Assembly (NCBI GenBank): GCA_035295165.1
Contig: DATGJN010000112.1
Span: forward strand, 25,957 to 89,956
DNA length: 64,000 nucleotides
Source of the DNA: a bacterium
GTDB taxonomy: Bacteria; Sysuimicrobiota; Sysuimicrobiia; Sysuimicrobiales; Segetimicrobiaceae
Direction of reading: 5' to 3'
Positions within the stretch are counted from its first letter, which is position 1. The number at the start of each line of letters is the position of its first letter. The translations under genes were made by a program, and so were the position numbers. Below are positions 52,358-60,740 of the stretch, in pieces. Below the pieces are notes generated by a model, which did no database searches, was not told where the DNA came from, and was given only the letters and a program-made list of their open reading frames with translations.

Positions 52358-53599
52358 TTGAGCGGCTCAGCCGCGCCCGGTCTTCGACCGGGACACGAGG
52401 AGGCGATTGGTATCAGTAGCACACTGACAGAAACCCTGCCCTCAGATCCACGGCTTCTAGAATCTGCACCTTCGTTTGAGGCGCTATCCCTTCGAAAAGA
52501 AACGTCCGGCGCGGTGGAGGCATTGGGCTGGACGCAGCCCACACCGATCCAGTCGCAAGTCATCCCGGTGATGATCGGCGGACGGGACGTCGTCGGTCAG
52601 GCGCAGACCGGTTCCGGCAAGACCGGTGCGTACGGCATTCCCCTCGTCGAGCGGCTCGACCCGGTCAAACGGACGCTGCAGGGGCTCGTCCTCGTGCCCA
52701 CGCGCGAACTGGCGCTGCAGGTGGCGGGGGACGTGCGCGCGCTCGGCCGAGCGCGCGGCCTCAAGGTCGTCGCGCTGTACGGCGGGCAGGCGATCGACCG
52801 CCAGTTCGCGGAACTGCGGCGTCACCCGCACATCGCCGTCGCGACCCCCGGGCGTCTGCTCGACCACATGCAGCGCGGGACGGTGACGATCGGGCAGGCG
52901 GAGATCGTCGTGCTCGACGAAGCCGATCGCATGCTGGACATGGGGTTCCTCCCGGACGTCACGCGCATCCTGGGGCGGACGCCGAAAACTCGGCAGACCG
53001 CGCTGTTCTCCGCGACGATGCCCGGAGAGATTCGCACGATCGCGACGCAGCAGATGCGCGATCCCGTGTGGGTCGCGATCGAATCCCAGGCGCGGACGGT
53101 CGAAACCGTCGAGCAGTTCTACGTGGAGGTCGCCGAGGAAGACAAGGTCAAAGCGCTACGGCGGCTCCTTCGGGACGAGCCGATTCACTCGGGGTTGGTC
53201 TTCCGGCGCACGCGGCATCGGGCCGACCGGCTGGCGCGGGCGTTCGCCCGGGACGGCGAGGTCGGCGTCATCCACGGGGGCATGCGGGAAGGCGCGCGGC
53301 TCAAGGCGCTGCGTGACTTCGAGGAGAAGCGCGTCCGGCTCTTGATCGCCACGAACGTCGCCGCGCGGGGACTCGATCTCGCCGAGGTCTCCCACGTGAT
53401 CAACTACGACATCCCCGAGGACGTCGACACCTACATCCACCGGATTGGGCGCACGGCGCGCGCCGGCCGGGCGGGGACGGCGATCACGTTCGTGGGGCAG
53501 TACGATCTCGAATTGTTCGATCAGCTGCGACGCGGCATTGGGGCCTCGCTCCGGCCGCACCCGCTCAACATCTACGAGACGTCGCGCGGCGCCCGGTAG
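52358..53599 (+). CDS. DEAD-box RNA helicase (RhlE/DeaD-like)
   Basis: Up to 413 residues. Q-motif FEALSLRKETSGAVEALGWTQPTPIQ, motif I AQTGSGKT, Ia PTRELALQ, II LDEADRML, III SAT, and VI HRIGRTARAGR are all present, so it is a complete helicase core. It unwinds RNA, often for ribosome assembly or mRNA decay and cold response. The most upstream start is TTG at 52358, but it lacks a ribosome-binding site and lies in hairpin sequence. A strong GAGGAGG (52397-52403) is followed by no ATG, GTG or TTG in frame: ATT (52406) and ATC (52412) are the candidates. The leader is structured and the start unusual; both suggest autoregulation. Confidence 0.9.
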   Translation: MSGSAAPGLRPGHEEAIGISSTLTETLPSDPRLLESAPSFEALSLRKETSGAVEALGWTQPTPIQSQVIPVMIGGRDVVGQAQTGSGKTGAYGIPLVERLDPVKRTLQGLVLVPTRELALQVAGDVRALGRARGLKVVALYGGQAIDRQFAELRRHPHIAVATPGRLLDHMQRGTVTIGQAEIVVLDEADRMLDMGFLPDVTRILGRTPKTRQTALFSATMPGEIRTIATQQMRDPVWVAIESQARTVETVEQFYVEVAEEDKVKALRRLLRDEPIHSGLVFRRTRHRADRLARAFARDGEVGVIHGGMREGARLKALRDFEEKRVRLLIATNVAARGLDLAEVSHVINYDIPEDVDTYIHRIGRTARAGRAGTAITFVGQYDLELFDQLRRGIGASLRPHPLNIYETSRGAR

Positions 53600-54135
53600 A
53601 GCGTCCGCGCAGGCGGCCTGGGCCCCGGTGGCGCGCCACCGGGGCCCGTCGATTGTCCCGCCGCTCCGCCGCTTCGAGACACGACGATCGCCCGCACCTC
53701 GTCCGGCAGGCGCAGGCGCGCGGACGTGCGGGGGTTCGGCCACCACTGGTAGCGTCGGAGATCGACGGTGAGGTCGGCCCGGACGCGCACGCCGTCCCGC
53801 TGCAACGCCCGCTGATGCCCCGCGCGCCCGCCGTCATAGCCGGAGGCGAGGCCGCCCGCGCGGTTCACGACGCGTTGCCACGGGAGCTGCGGGCCGCCGG
53901 CGTGAGCGATCCAGCCGACCTGACGGGCCGCCCGCGGGTGCCCGGCGAGCAGGGCGAGTTGCCCGTACGTGACGACCCGTCCGCGCGGCACGCATCGTAG
54001 AATCTCCCACACCCGCTCCCGAAACCCCGCCGTGCGTCCCCGACTGCTCGGCGCCGCGTCGAGCCTGCGCTTGATCCGTTGCGCGCGATGCGCCGGCCGC
54101 GTGATGCGTTCGTCCGGATCGATGGGGTACGGCAT
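53572..54135 (-). CDS. Alkyltransferase-like protein (ATL), MGMT domain without the catalytic Cys
   Basis: 187 residues. REREVWEILRCVPRGRVVTYGQLA is the helix-turn-helix-containing DNA-binding region of O6-methylguanine methyltransferases, and LPWQRVVNRAGG is the active-site region. Position 86 is Trp in P85-W-Q-R88, where MGMT has Cys (PCHRV). This makes it an ATL that binds alkylated bases and flags them for nucleotide excision repair, as in E. coli YbaZ. The start ATG at 54133-54135 has GGAGGGAG ahead of it. The helicase converges on it from the left (28-base overlap of 3' ends). The C-terminal tail is longer than in ATLs of about 110 residues. Confidence 0.87.
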   Translation of the reverse strand: MPYPIDPDERITRPAHRAQRIKRRLDAAPSSRGRTAGFRERVWEILRCVPRGRVVTYGQLALLAGHPRAARQVGWIAHAGGPQLPWQRVVNRAGGLASGYDGGRAGHQRALQRDGVRVRADLTVDLRRYQWWPNPRTSARLRLPDEVRAIVVSRSGGAAGQSTGPGGAPPGPRPPARTLYRAPRDVS

Positions 54136-54608
54136 TCGTCTGCTCCCTCCGCGCGTGAGGCGCCGGCGCCGCGTCGTGTCGCGCACACCCTCGGTGATTT
54201 CCGCCGGGCGGGCGGGCGGATCCTGCGGCCGCACGCGCCGCGCGACGCGTCTTTGCGCGCCGGCGCGCCCCCGATCGACCGCCGGAGACGCATGAGAACG
54301 TCTCTCAGCAGGCGGGCCTCCGCGGGGCTGATTGGATGAGATCTCGTTATCGGTGGGGCCGATTGATCGAACGGGAACGGGTATTCTAGAAGGGTTTCGG
54401 GGCGGATCTTGCAACCGAGTATGTCCGGCCGACCCGTAGGATTTCCGGCGAATTCGATGGCTGCCGACGAGGGTCTCGTGTTCTCTCAGAATCTTTGCGA
54501 ATTCCTCGGTTTCCCAGCAGGAAAAAAGAAAGTAGTGTCGTATCTGGGGTATCGAGGGGCAAGACACGGTCCCCCTGGACACCACCAATCGAAAGGAGGG
54601 CCCCATTC
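54136..54608. other. Intergenic region, 473 bases, ahead of the Lys-rich mini-gene
   Basis: No gene with a good start is seen; the open frames on both strands have unusual composition. It should carry the promoter of the alkyltransferase-like gene (minus) and that of the mini-gene (plus). A possible -10 TATTCT at 54382-54387 lacks a well-placed -35. Confidence 0.5.
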
Positions 54609-54653
54609 ATGGCAACCAAGAAGAAGGCAGCCAAGAAGGGCAAGAAGCGCTAA
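54609..54653 (+). CDS. 14-residue Lys-rich micro-protein (MATKKKAAKKGKKR)
   Basis: A 15-codon frame with ATG at 54609 and TAA at 54651-54653 encodes MATKKKAAKKGKKR: eight Lys plus one Arg of 14 residues. AAAGGAGGG lies about nine bases ahead, a textbook ribosome-binding site, and a strong terminator begins 23 bases after the stop, so the transcript is a dedicated unit. The composition matches histone H1-like or ribosomal-protein basic tails. It would bind nucleic acid non-specifically. No longer frame continues it and no domain is recognised. Annotation tools would miss it. Confidence 0.65.
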   Translation: MATKKKAAKKGKKR

Positions 54654-54675
54654 CTCGCGTTTCGGCCTTTTCTGA

Positions 54676-54703
54676 GGGGCGTCGCTCGATCGAGCGGCGC
54701 CCC
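54676..54703 (+). terminator. Strong Rho-independent terminator after the micro-gene
   Basis: GGGGCGTCGCTC (54676-54687) pairs with GAGCGGCGCCCC (54692-54703) around a GATC loop, 12 bp with a single U-G, followed by TTGT. It begins 23 bases after the TAA of the Lys-rich mini-gene. Confidence 0.75.
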
Positions 54704-54801
54704 TTGTCCGTTGTCTCGGGTGGTCTGCGCTGCACGCGAGGGAGATCGCGCGCACACCGCCCGCGCAGGATGCCCCGGCGCTCGGGCGGAACTCCTGCAC
54801 C

Positions 54802-55908
54802 ATGACGGATCCACGGATCGAGAAGCTCACCCGCGTGCTCGTGCACTACTCGCTCGGTCTCCAGCGCGGACAGTTGGTGCGGATTCGGGGGTCGGCGCTC
54901 GCCTCCGCCCACATCCTGGCGGCGTACCGGGAGGCGCTGCGGGCCGGCGCGCACCCGACGGTGCGCGTCGCCATCGACGGGCTCGAGGAGACCTACTACC
55001 GTACCGCGACCGACGACCAGCTTCGCTACGTCTCGGAGTTGGACCGGCACGAGGTCGAGACGCTCGATGCGGAACTGTCGTTTCTCGGCGCCTACAACAC
55101 CCGCGCGCTCACGCGCGTAGATCCCGGCCGGATGCGGATGCGCCGCGAGGCGACGCGCGAGCTGAGCCGCCGCTTCATGGAGCGCGCCGCGAGCGGGGCG
55201 CTGCGGTGGTGCCTGACGCAGGCGCCGACCCACGCGGACGCCCAAGAGGCCGAGATGTCGCTGGCCGAGTACGAGGACTTCGTCTATACTGCGGGGCACC
55301 TCGACGAAGCGGATCCCGTGGCGGCGTGGGAGCGGGTCGCGCGCGAGCAGGACGCGGTGTGCGACCGGCTCGGCCGGACCCGGACCCTGCGCATCGTCGG
55401 CCCCGACACCGATCTGACCGTGTCCGTCGCCGGGCGGCGCTGGATCAGCGCGGCCGGCACGCACAACTTTCCCGACGGCGAGGTGTTCACGGGGCCGGTC
55501 GAGGACGCGACCCGCGGCACCGTCCGCTTCTCGTTCCCCGCGATCTACGGCGGGCGGGAGGTGACCGACGTGCGGATCGTGTTCGAGGGGGGTCGCGTCG
55601 TGTCCGCGACCGCCGCGAAGGGGGAGGAGTTCCTCAAGGCGATGCTCGACGTGGATGCCGGCGCGCGGGTGCTCGGCGAGTTCGCGTTCGGGCTGAACTA
55701 CGACATCCAGCAGTTCACGCGCAACATTCTCTTCGACGAGAAGATCGGGGGCACGCTGCACATGGCGTTCGGGGCGGCATACCCGGAGACCGGCGGCAAG
55801 AACAACTCCGGCCTCCACTGGGACATGATTCTCGATCTCCGGGACACCGGTGCGGAAGTGCACGCAGACGGCGAGGTGGTCTACCGGAACGGGCGATTCC
55901 TGACGTAG
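54802..55908 (+). CDS. Aminopeptidase, M29 family (thermophilic metallopeptidase)
   Basis: 368 residues. The pattern is that of M29 aminopeptidases (AmpS/AmpT): an N-terminal RIEKLTRVLVHYSLGLQRGQLVRIRG, then LRYVSELDRHEVETLDAELSFLGAYNTRALT, the NFPDGEVFTGPVEDA metal-binding motif, AKGEEFLKAMLDVDAGARVLGEFAFGLN, and the final GKNNSGLHWDMILDL with another metal ligand. It is cytoplasmic, with a dinuclear metal site, and releases N-terminal amino acids from peptides. The start at 54802 is a GTG-less ATG. It follows the mini-gene terminator and is a good partner for the peptide importers. Confidence 0.92.
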   Translation: MTDPRIEKLTRVLVHYSLGLQRGQLVRIRGSALASAHILAAYREALRAGAHPTVRVAIDGLEETYYRTATDDQLRYVSELDRHEVETLDAELSFLGAYNTRALTRVDPGRMRMRREATRELSRRFMERAASGALRWCLTQAPTHADAQEAEMSLAEYEDFVYTAGHLDEADPVAAWERVAREQDAVCDRLGRTRTLRIVGPDTDLTVSVAGRRWISAAGTHNFPDGEVFTGPVEDATRGTVRFSFPAIYGGREVTDVRIVFEGGRVVSATAAKGEEFLKAMLDVDAGARVLGEFAFGLNYDIQQFTRNILFDEKIGGTLHMAFGAAYPETGGKNNSGLHWDMILDLRDTGAEVHADGEVVYRNGRFLT

Positions 55909-55921
55909 CGCCGTCGTCCGG

Positions 55922-56206
55922 TCACGCGGCGCCGTAGGCGCGCTCCACCCTGGTCACGAGATCGGTGAACTCCTCGTGCGTGCGCTCGGCGACCTCGTCC
56001 GCCACCTCGGCGTACCGGGGACCCTCGGACGCCTTCACCTGGATGTTGGAGAGCACCCGTCCTTCGAGTTCTTGAAGGAGTTCGAGGACGTCCTCTTTCG
56101 GAAATGGGCCCCATTCGCCGCCGACCAGCCGTTCGATGAACTCGTCGAGCGGCCGATACTCGTCCTGGCATACCGTGTCGTAGAGTTCCCACAAGCGGTC
56201 GTTCAC
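55922..56206 (-). CDS. Small acidic hypothetical protein downstream of the debranching enzyme
   Basis: 94 residues. A GTG at 56204-56206, with GGAGGAG ahead, overlaps the TGA of the glycan gene (GTGA), so it is translationally coupled to it. The sequence (NDRLWELYDTVCQDEYRPLDEFIERL, PKEDVLELLQELEGRVLSNIQV, then YAEVADEVAERTHEEFTDLVTRVERAY) is helical and rich in Glu/Asp. No family is assigned. It may be a partner or regulator of the carbohydrate operon. Confidence 0.7.
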   Translation of the reverse strand: MNDRLWELYDTVCQDEYRPLDEFIERLVGGEWGPFPKEDVLELLQELEGRVLSNIQVKASEGPRYAEVADEVAERTHEEFTDLVTRVERAYGAA

Positions 56207-58248
56207 GGCACTCCTCCCACGAGCTCCCACGCGTCCAGCAGCGCGGCGACGCTCCACGCTTGGGCGATGCACCCCCGGGCGGTGTGCGGCGAGTCTCCAT
56301 CGAAGATCTCGCCGGCAGTCCCGAGGCCGGCTTCCAGCAGATGCGCCCGGAACGGCTCGAGCAGCCGGCGCCCGGCCGCGCGATCGCCGGTGAGCCGCAC
56401 GAGGGCGGCGACGTAGGGGCCGAGCCACCACGCCCACGCCGTGCCCTGATGGTACGCTTCGTCGCGGGAGGCCACGCCGCCCTCGTACCGGCCGTGGTAC
56501 GCCGGCGAGTCCGGCGCGAGCGAGCGCAGCCCGAACGGCGTGAGCAGCCTGGTCCTGACCGCGTCGAGCACGCGGCGCGCCGTCGGGCCGTCGAGCAGCG
56601 CGTGCGGAAGCGAGAGCGCGAGCAGCTGGTTCGGCCGGAGGGACGGATCGGGCGTGCCGTCGGGGGCGATCACGTCGTAGAGGTACCCGCCCTCTTCGTA
56701 GAAGAACCGCCGGCAGAACGTGCGGCGGAGAGCCGCCGCCTCGGCGGTGTACCCGGTGCCGTCGAGGCCGACGGCGTCTGACCAGGCGGCCAACCGGCAC
56801 AGTGTCTCGTGCCAGAGGGCGTTGAGATCCACGGCCTTGCCCGCGCGCGGCGTCACCGCGCGCCCGTCGTACCGCGCGTCCATCCAGGTCAGGGCGAGTC
56901 CAGGGGCGCCGGCTTCCAGGAGACCGTCGGCGGGGTCCACGCGAATCCCGTGGCGCGTCCCCGCCCGGTACCGGGCCACGATCTCGCGAAGCGCGGGGAA
57001 TACGCGGTCGAGCAGCGGCCGGTCCGGCACGCGCTCGAGGTAGCGGCCGACCGCGTGCGCGTACCAGAGGGCTGCGTCGGCACTCGTGTACTCGGGCGCC
57101 GTCCCGTCGTCGGGGAATCGGTTGGGCAGCATCCCCTCGCTCACGGTTCCGGCGAACGCGAGGAGGATCTCCCGCGCGTCCTCGGGCCGCCCCGTCGCCA
57201 GGGTGAGACCGGGGAGGGAGATCATCGTGTCCCGCCCCCAGTCGGCAAACCAGTGGTAGCCGGCGATCACCGAGCGGCGGGTCGCGCCGCGGACGAGAAA
57301 CTGATCGGCCGCCAACACGAGCCGCCTCGGTAGCCCGCCGCTTGAGGGAAGCGGGACCGGGTCGGGCGCAAGATGCGCGGCGCGGTCGACGAGCGCCCGC
57401 TGCCGGCGGCGTTCGGTCTCGTATCCGTCCGGCCCCTCCGCCGGCGGGCCGTCGGGGTCGGCGGACGCCACGAGCGTGATGTCCCCTCGGGGCTCGAGCG
57501 GGGCGACGAAGGCACCCGGCACGTACAGGTCCTCCACGTGGTCGAGCCCGCGGTCGCGTTCCGCGCGGTGGAGAAACCGCCAGTGCCATTCCGGCCGCTC
57601 CACGAACGCCCCGGCGCTCGTCGTGATCGCGTACGGCGTCGCGCCCGGCCACGGGACGACCCGGATGCCCCGGGGCAACCGCGCAAGGTCGAACCGCCAT
57701 TCCGGGCGGCCTCGGGTGAGCGTATGGTAGTCGCGCTCGGTGAGGTACGGGCGGATCGTAAGACGCACGGGGCGGCTCCCGGGGCGGAGGCGGTAGCGGA
57801 CGCACGCCGCGTTTCGTTCGTGCGGCATCCAGATCGTTTTCTCGATCGTGGCCTGGGGCAGCGCGAACGTCCAGACCGGGAGCGTGCCGTCGAGGTGGAA
57901 ACCGGTGAGGTGCCGGTACCCCTCCGGCGCGATCGTGCCGTCGTGATATTCGTTCGTGCCGAGCGCGATCAGGCGCCCGTCGATCTCGACGGTCTCGTCG
58001 ACCTTGGCGACGAGGACGGTCCGCCCCACCGGGGGCGCCAGCGCCGCGACGAGCAGGCCGTGGTAGCGCCTCGTGTTCGCGCCGGCCACCGTTCCCGACG
58101 CGTAGCCTCCCAGGCCGTTCGTGACGAGCCACTCGCGGCGGAGCAGCGCATCGAGAAACCCGAATAGCGGGGAGGCGAGGCTGAGCGCCTCGCCTCCCGC
58201 CCGGCCGGTGCCGGAACCGCGATTCGCCGGCGCGCGGCGGGCGTCCAT
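56203..58248 (-). CDS. Amylo-alpha-1,6-glucosidase (glycogen-debranching-enzyme C-terminal type)
   Basis: 681 residues. An N-terminal glycogen debranching domain (REWLVTNGLGGYASGTVAGANTRRYHGLLVAAL) is followed by the (alpha/alpha)6 catalytic domain: GYHWFADWGRDTMISLPGL with the catalytic Asp, ALWYAHAVGRYL, and VASRDEAYHQGTAWAWWLG near the end. It hydrolyses alpha-1,6 branches in glycogen-like polymers. It is in one minus-strand operon with thioredoxin reductase upstream (16 bases) and the small acidic gene overlapping its stop. The N-terminal 25 residues are low complexity. Confidence 0.9.
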   Translation of the reverse strand: MDARRAPANRGSGTGRAGGEALSLASPLFGFLDALLRREWLVTNGLGGYASGTVAGANTRRYHGLLVAALAPPVGRTVLVAKVDETVEIDGRLIALGTNEYHDGTIAPEGYRHLTGFHLDGTLPVWTFALPQATIEKTIWMPHERNAACVRYRLRPGSRPVRLTIRPYLTERDYHTLTRGRPEWRFDLARLPRGIRVVPWPGATPYAITTSAGAFVERPEWHWRFLHRAERDRGLDHVEDLYVPGAFVAPLEPRGDITLVASADPDGPPAEGPDGYETERRRQRALVDRAAHLAPDPVPLPSSGGLPRRLVLAADQFLVRGATRRSVIAGYHWFADWGRDTMISLPGLTLATGRPEDAREILLAFAGTVSEGMLPNRFPDDGTAPEYTSADAALWYAHAVGRYLERVPDRPLLDRVFPALREIVARYRAGTRHGIRVDPADGLLEAGAPGLALTWMDARYDGRAVTPRAGKAVDLNALWHETLCRLAAWSDAVGLDGTGYTAEAAALRRTFCRRFFYEEGGYLYDVIAPDGTPDPSLRPNQLLALSLPHALLDGPTARRVLDAVRTRLLTPFGLRSLAPDSPAYHGRYEGGVASRDEAYHQGTAWAWWLGPYVAALVRLTGDRAAGRRLLEPFRAHLLEAGLGTAGEIFDGDSPHTARGCIAQAWSVAALLDAWELVGGVP

Positions 58249-58264
58249 GCGGTCGTCGGAGGGG

Positions 58265-59185
58265 TTAATGGCCCTCGAGATACCGCTCCACGTCCATCGC
58301 CGCCATGCATCCCCACGCCGCGGCGGTGACGGCCTGGCGGTACCGGTGGTCGTGGACGTCGCCGGCGGCGAACACGCCGCGCACGTTCGTCATCGTGTGC
58401 TCGTGGAGCCGTACGTACCCCGCGGCGTCCAGGTCGACCTGGCCGCGGAACAGCTCGGTGTTCGGATGGTGGCCGATCGCCACGAACAGCCCGTCGACCC
58501 GGAAGTCCTCGGACTCCCCGGCCTTGAGATCGCGCAGCCGCAGCCCGGTCACCTTGTCGTCGCCCAGCACGTCCTCGACCGCGGTGTGCCAGCGCACCGC
58601 GACCTTGCCGTGGTTGAGCGCGCGCTCGGCCATGATCTTGCTCGCGCGGAACTGATCCCGGCGGTGGATGATCGTGACGCGCGTCGCGAACTTCGTGAGC
58701 ACGAGCGCCTCTTCCATCGCCGAGTCGCCGCCCCCGACGACCGCGACCTCCTTGCCCCGGAAGAAGAACGCGTCGCACGGGGCGCACGAGGAGACCCCGT
58801 GGCCGATCAGCCGCTGCTCGTTCGGGAGCCCGAGCCAGTTCGTGGCTGCGCCGGTGGCGATGATCACCGCATCCGCCGACAGCGTCTCCCCGGCGGCGGT
58901 CACCTGGAACGGCTGCGTCTTGAAATTGACCGCGCTCGCGTCATCGTCGATGAAATCGACCTCGAATCGTTCGGCCTGCCGGCGCACCATCTCCATCAGC
59001 TCCGGTCCCTGGACGCCCTCGGGGAACCCGGGGAAGTTCTCGACGTCGGTGGTCATCGTGAGCTGCCCGCCCCGCTGGCTCCCGGCGATCACGATCGGGT
59101 GGAGTTGCGCCCTGGCCGCGTAGATCGCCGCCGTGAGGCCGGCCGACCCCGACCCCAGGATGATCACCTTGCGCGTCTGTGCCAT
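58265..59185 (-). CDS. trxB: Thioredoxin reductase
   Basis: 306 residues. FAD motif GSGSAGLTAA near residue 11, redox pair C134-x2-C137 in SCAPCDAFFFRG, NADPH motif GGGDSAMEEA and the HRRDQFRA Arg set that selects NADPH. It reduces thioredoxin with NADPH. The CAPC pair replaces the usual CATC. The start ATG at 59183-59185 has GGAGGTGGCACG ahead. It is placed between pyruvate kinase and the debranching enzyme, an unusual operon company. Confidence 0.92.
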   Translation of the reverse strand: MAQTRKVIILGSGSAGLTAAIYAARAQLHPIVIAGSQRGGQLTMTTDVENFPGFPEGVQGPELMEMVRRQAERFEVDFIDDDASAVNFKTQPFQVTAAGETLSADAVIIATGAATNWLGLPNEQRLIGHGVSSCAPCDAFFFRGKEVAVVGGGDSAMEEALVLTKFATRVTIIHRRDQFRASKIMAERALNHGKVAVRWHTAVEDVLGDDKVTGLRLRDLKAGESEDFRVDGLFVAIGHHPNTELFRGQVDLDAAGYVRLHEHTMTNVRGVFAAGDVHDHRYRQAVTAAAWGCMAAMDVERYLEGH

Positions 59186-59273
59186 CGTGCCACCTCCGGG
59201 CGGACCCACCGGGGCCCGCCACCTTCAATTGGAACGCTCCGCCCCCTGCGATTCTTCCCGCGCGCCGGACCGC

Positions 59274-60737
59274 CTAGCCTCGGGCGGCGCCGCGCCGCGC
59301 CGGGATGCGGTGGTACTGGACGAAGTTGATCCGCCCGCGCGCCACGATCGGGACCGACCCGACGATCACCACGGCGTCGCCGGCGCGGGCGAGCTGCCGC
59401 TGGACCATCTCGCGGTCGATCTCCTGGATCATCGCCTCCGTCGTCCGCCGGAACGGCACGATGACGGGCCGGACGCCCCAGTAGAGACTGAGCAGCCTCG
59501 CCACGCGCTCGTCCTCGGTGCACGCGAGCACCGGCGCGCCCGGCCGGAGCTGGGACAGCGCGCACGCCGTGCGCCCCGTCGTCGTCACCGCGACGATCAT
59601 GCGCACGCGCAACTCGTCTGCGAGCATCTGCGCCGCGCTCCCGATCGCCTGGAGCACCCTCGGCCGGGGGTGGAGGGTCGTCCGGCCGAAGTGGGTCGCG
59701 GCCTCGACCGTGCGGGCGATGCGGGCCATCGTCTGCACGGCCTGGACGGGGTAGCGCCCCACCGCGGTCTCCGCGGACAGCATCACCGCGTCCGTGCCGT
59801 CCAGGATCGCGTTCGCGACGTCCGAGGTCTCGGCCCGCGTCGGCCGCTCGTCGCGCACCATCGATTCCAGCATCTGCGTGGCGGTGATGACCGGGACGCC
59901 GTGTTCGTTCGCGCACCGGATGATTCGCTTCTGGAGCAGCGGCACGTCCTCGGGCGGCAGCTCCACGCCGAGATCGCCTCGCGCGACCATCACCGCGTCG
60001 GACGCCGTGACGATCTCGTCGAGGCGGGTGACCACCTCGGGCCGTTCCAACTTGGCGACGAGCGGGACCGATCGCCCGAGCCGGCGCAGCAGCCGCCGGG
60101 CGTTCCGAAGATCCGCGGCGCTGCGGACGAAGCTCAGCGCCACGTAGTCGACGCCGTACCGCAGGCCGGCCCGCAGGTCGCCGACGTCCTTCGGCGTGAG
60201 CGCCGGACCGCGCAGCCGGACGCCCGGGAGATTGACGCCCTGGTGTTCGCCGAGCACGCCCCCTTCGACGACGCGACAGTGGACCTCCCCGCCCCGGCGG
60301 CGCACGACGACGAGCTCGATGGTGCCGTCCCGCAAGAGGATGCGCTGGCCGCGGCGGACAACGCGCGACAGCCGCGGAAACGCGACGTGGATTCTGCGCG
60401 CATCGCCGACGATCGCGCGCGCCGTCAGCGCGACCTCCGCGCCCGGGACGAGGCGCACCGGATGGACCAGGCGGCCGACGCGAATCTTGGGCCCCTGGAG
60501 GTCCTGGAGGATCGCGAGGGGCACCCCGGCCCGGCGGGCGACGCGCCGCAGCTGCTCGATCGAGCGGCGGTGGTCGGCGCGGGTGCCGTGCGAGAAGTTG
60601 ATGCGCGCGACATCCATGCCCGCGGCGAGCAGGCGCGTGAGGACGGCGTCCGTGCTGCTCGCCGGGCCGATCGTGGCGACGATCTTCGTGCGGCGGGCGG
60701 CGACGCCGGGTTGGCGCGCCGTGGGGGAGGGGGGCAT
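59274..60737 (-). CDS. pyk: Pyruvate kinase
   Basis: 487 residues. TKIVATIGPASS, ARINFSHGTRADH, RGDLGVELPPEDV and MLSAETAVGRYPVQAV are the standard motifs, including the K-site Lys in KLERPEVV and the metal-binding Glu/Asp in MVARGDLG. The C-terminal regulatory domain ends in GRINFVQYHRI and a basic tail. It makes ATP and pyruvate from PEP. It follows the glucoamylase gene with a gap of only three bases, so both are one transcript with shared control of carbon flow from alpha-glucan. Confidence 0.93.
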   Translation of the reverse strand: MPPSPTARQPGVAARRTKIVATIGPASSTDAVLTRLLAAGMDVARINFSHGTRADHRRSIEQLRRVARRAGVPLAILQDLQGPKIRVGRLVHPVRLVPGAEVALTARAIVGDARRIHVAFPRLSRVVRRGQRILLRDGTIELVVVRRRGGEVHCRVVEGGVLGEHQGVNLPGVRLRGPALTPKDVGDLRAGLRYGVDYVALSFVRSAADLRNARRLLRRLGRSVPLVAKLERPEVVTRLDEIVTASDAVMVARGDLGVELPPEDVPLLQKRIIRCANEHGVPVITATQMLESMVRDERPTRAETSDVANAILDGTDAVMLSAETAVGRYPVQAVQTMARIARTVEAATHFGRTTLHPRPRVLQAIGSAAQMLADELRVRMIVAVTTTGRTACALSQLRPGAPVLACTEDERVARLLSLYWGVRPVIVPFRRTTEAMIQEIDREMVQRQLARAGDAVVIVGSVPIVARGRINFVQYHRIPARRGAARG

Positions 60738-60740
60738 CGG

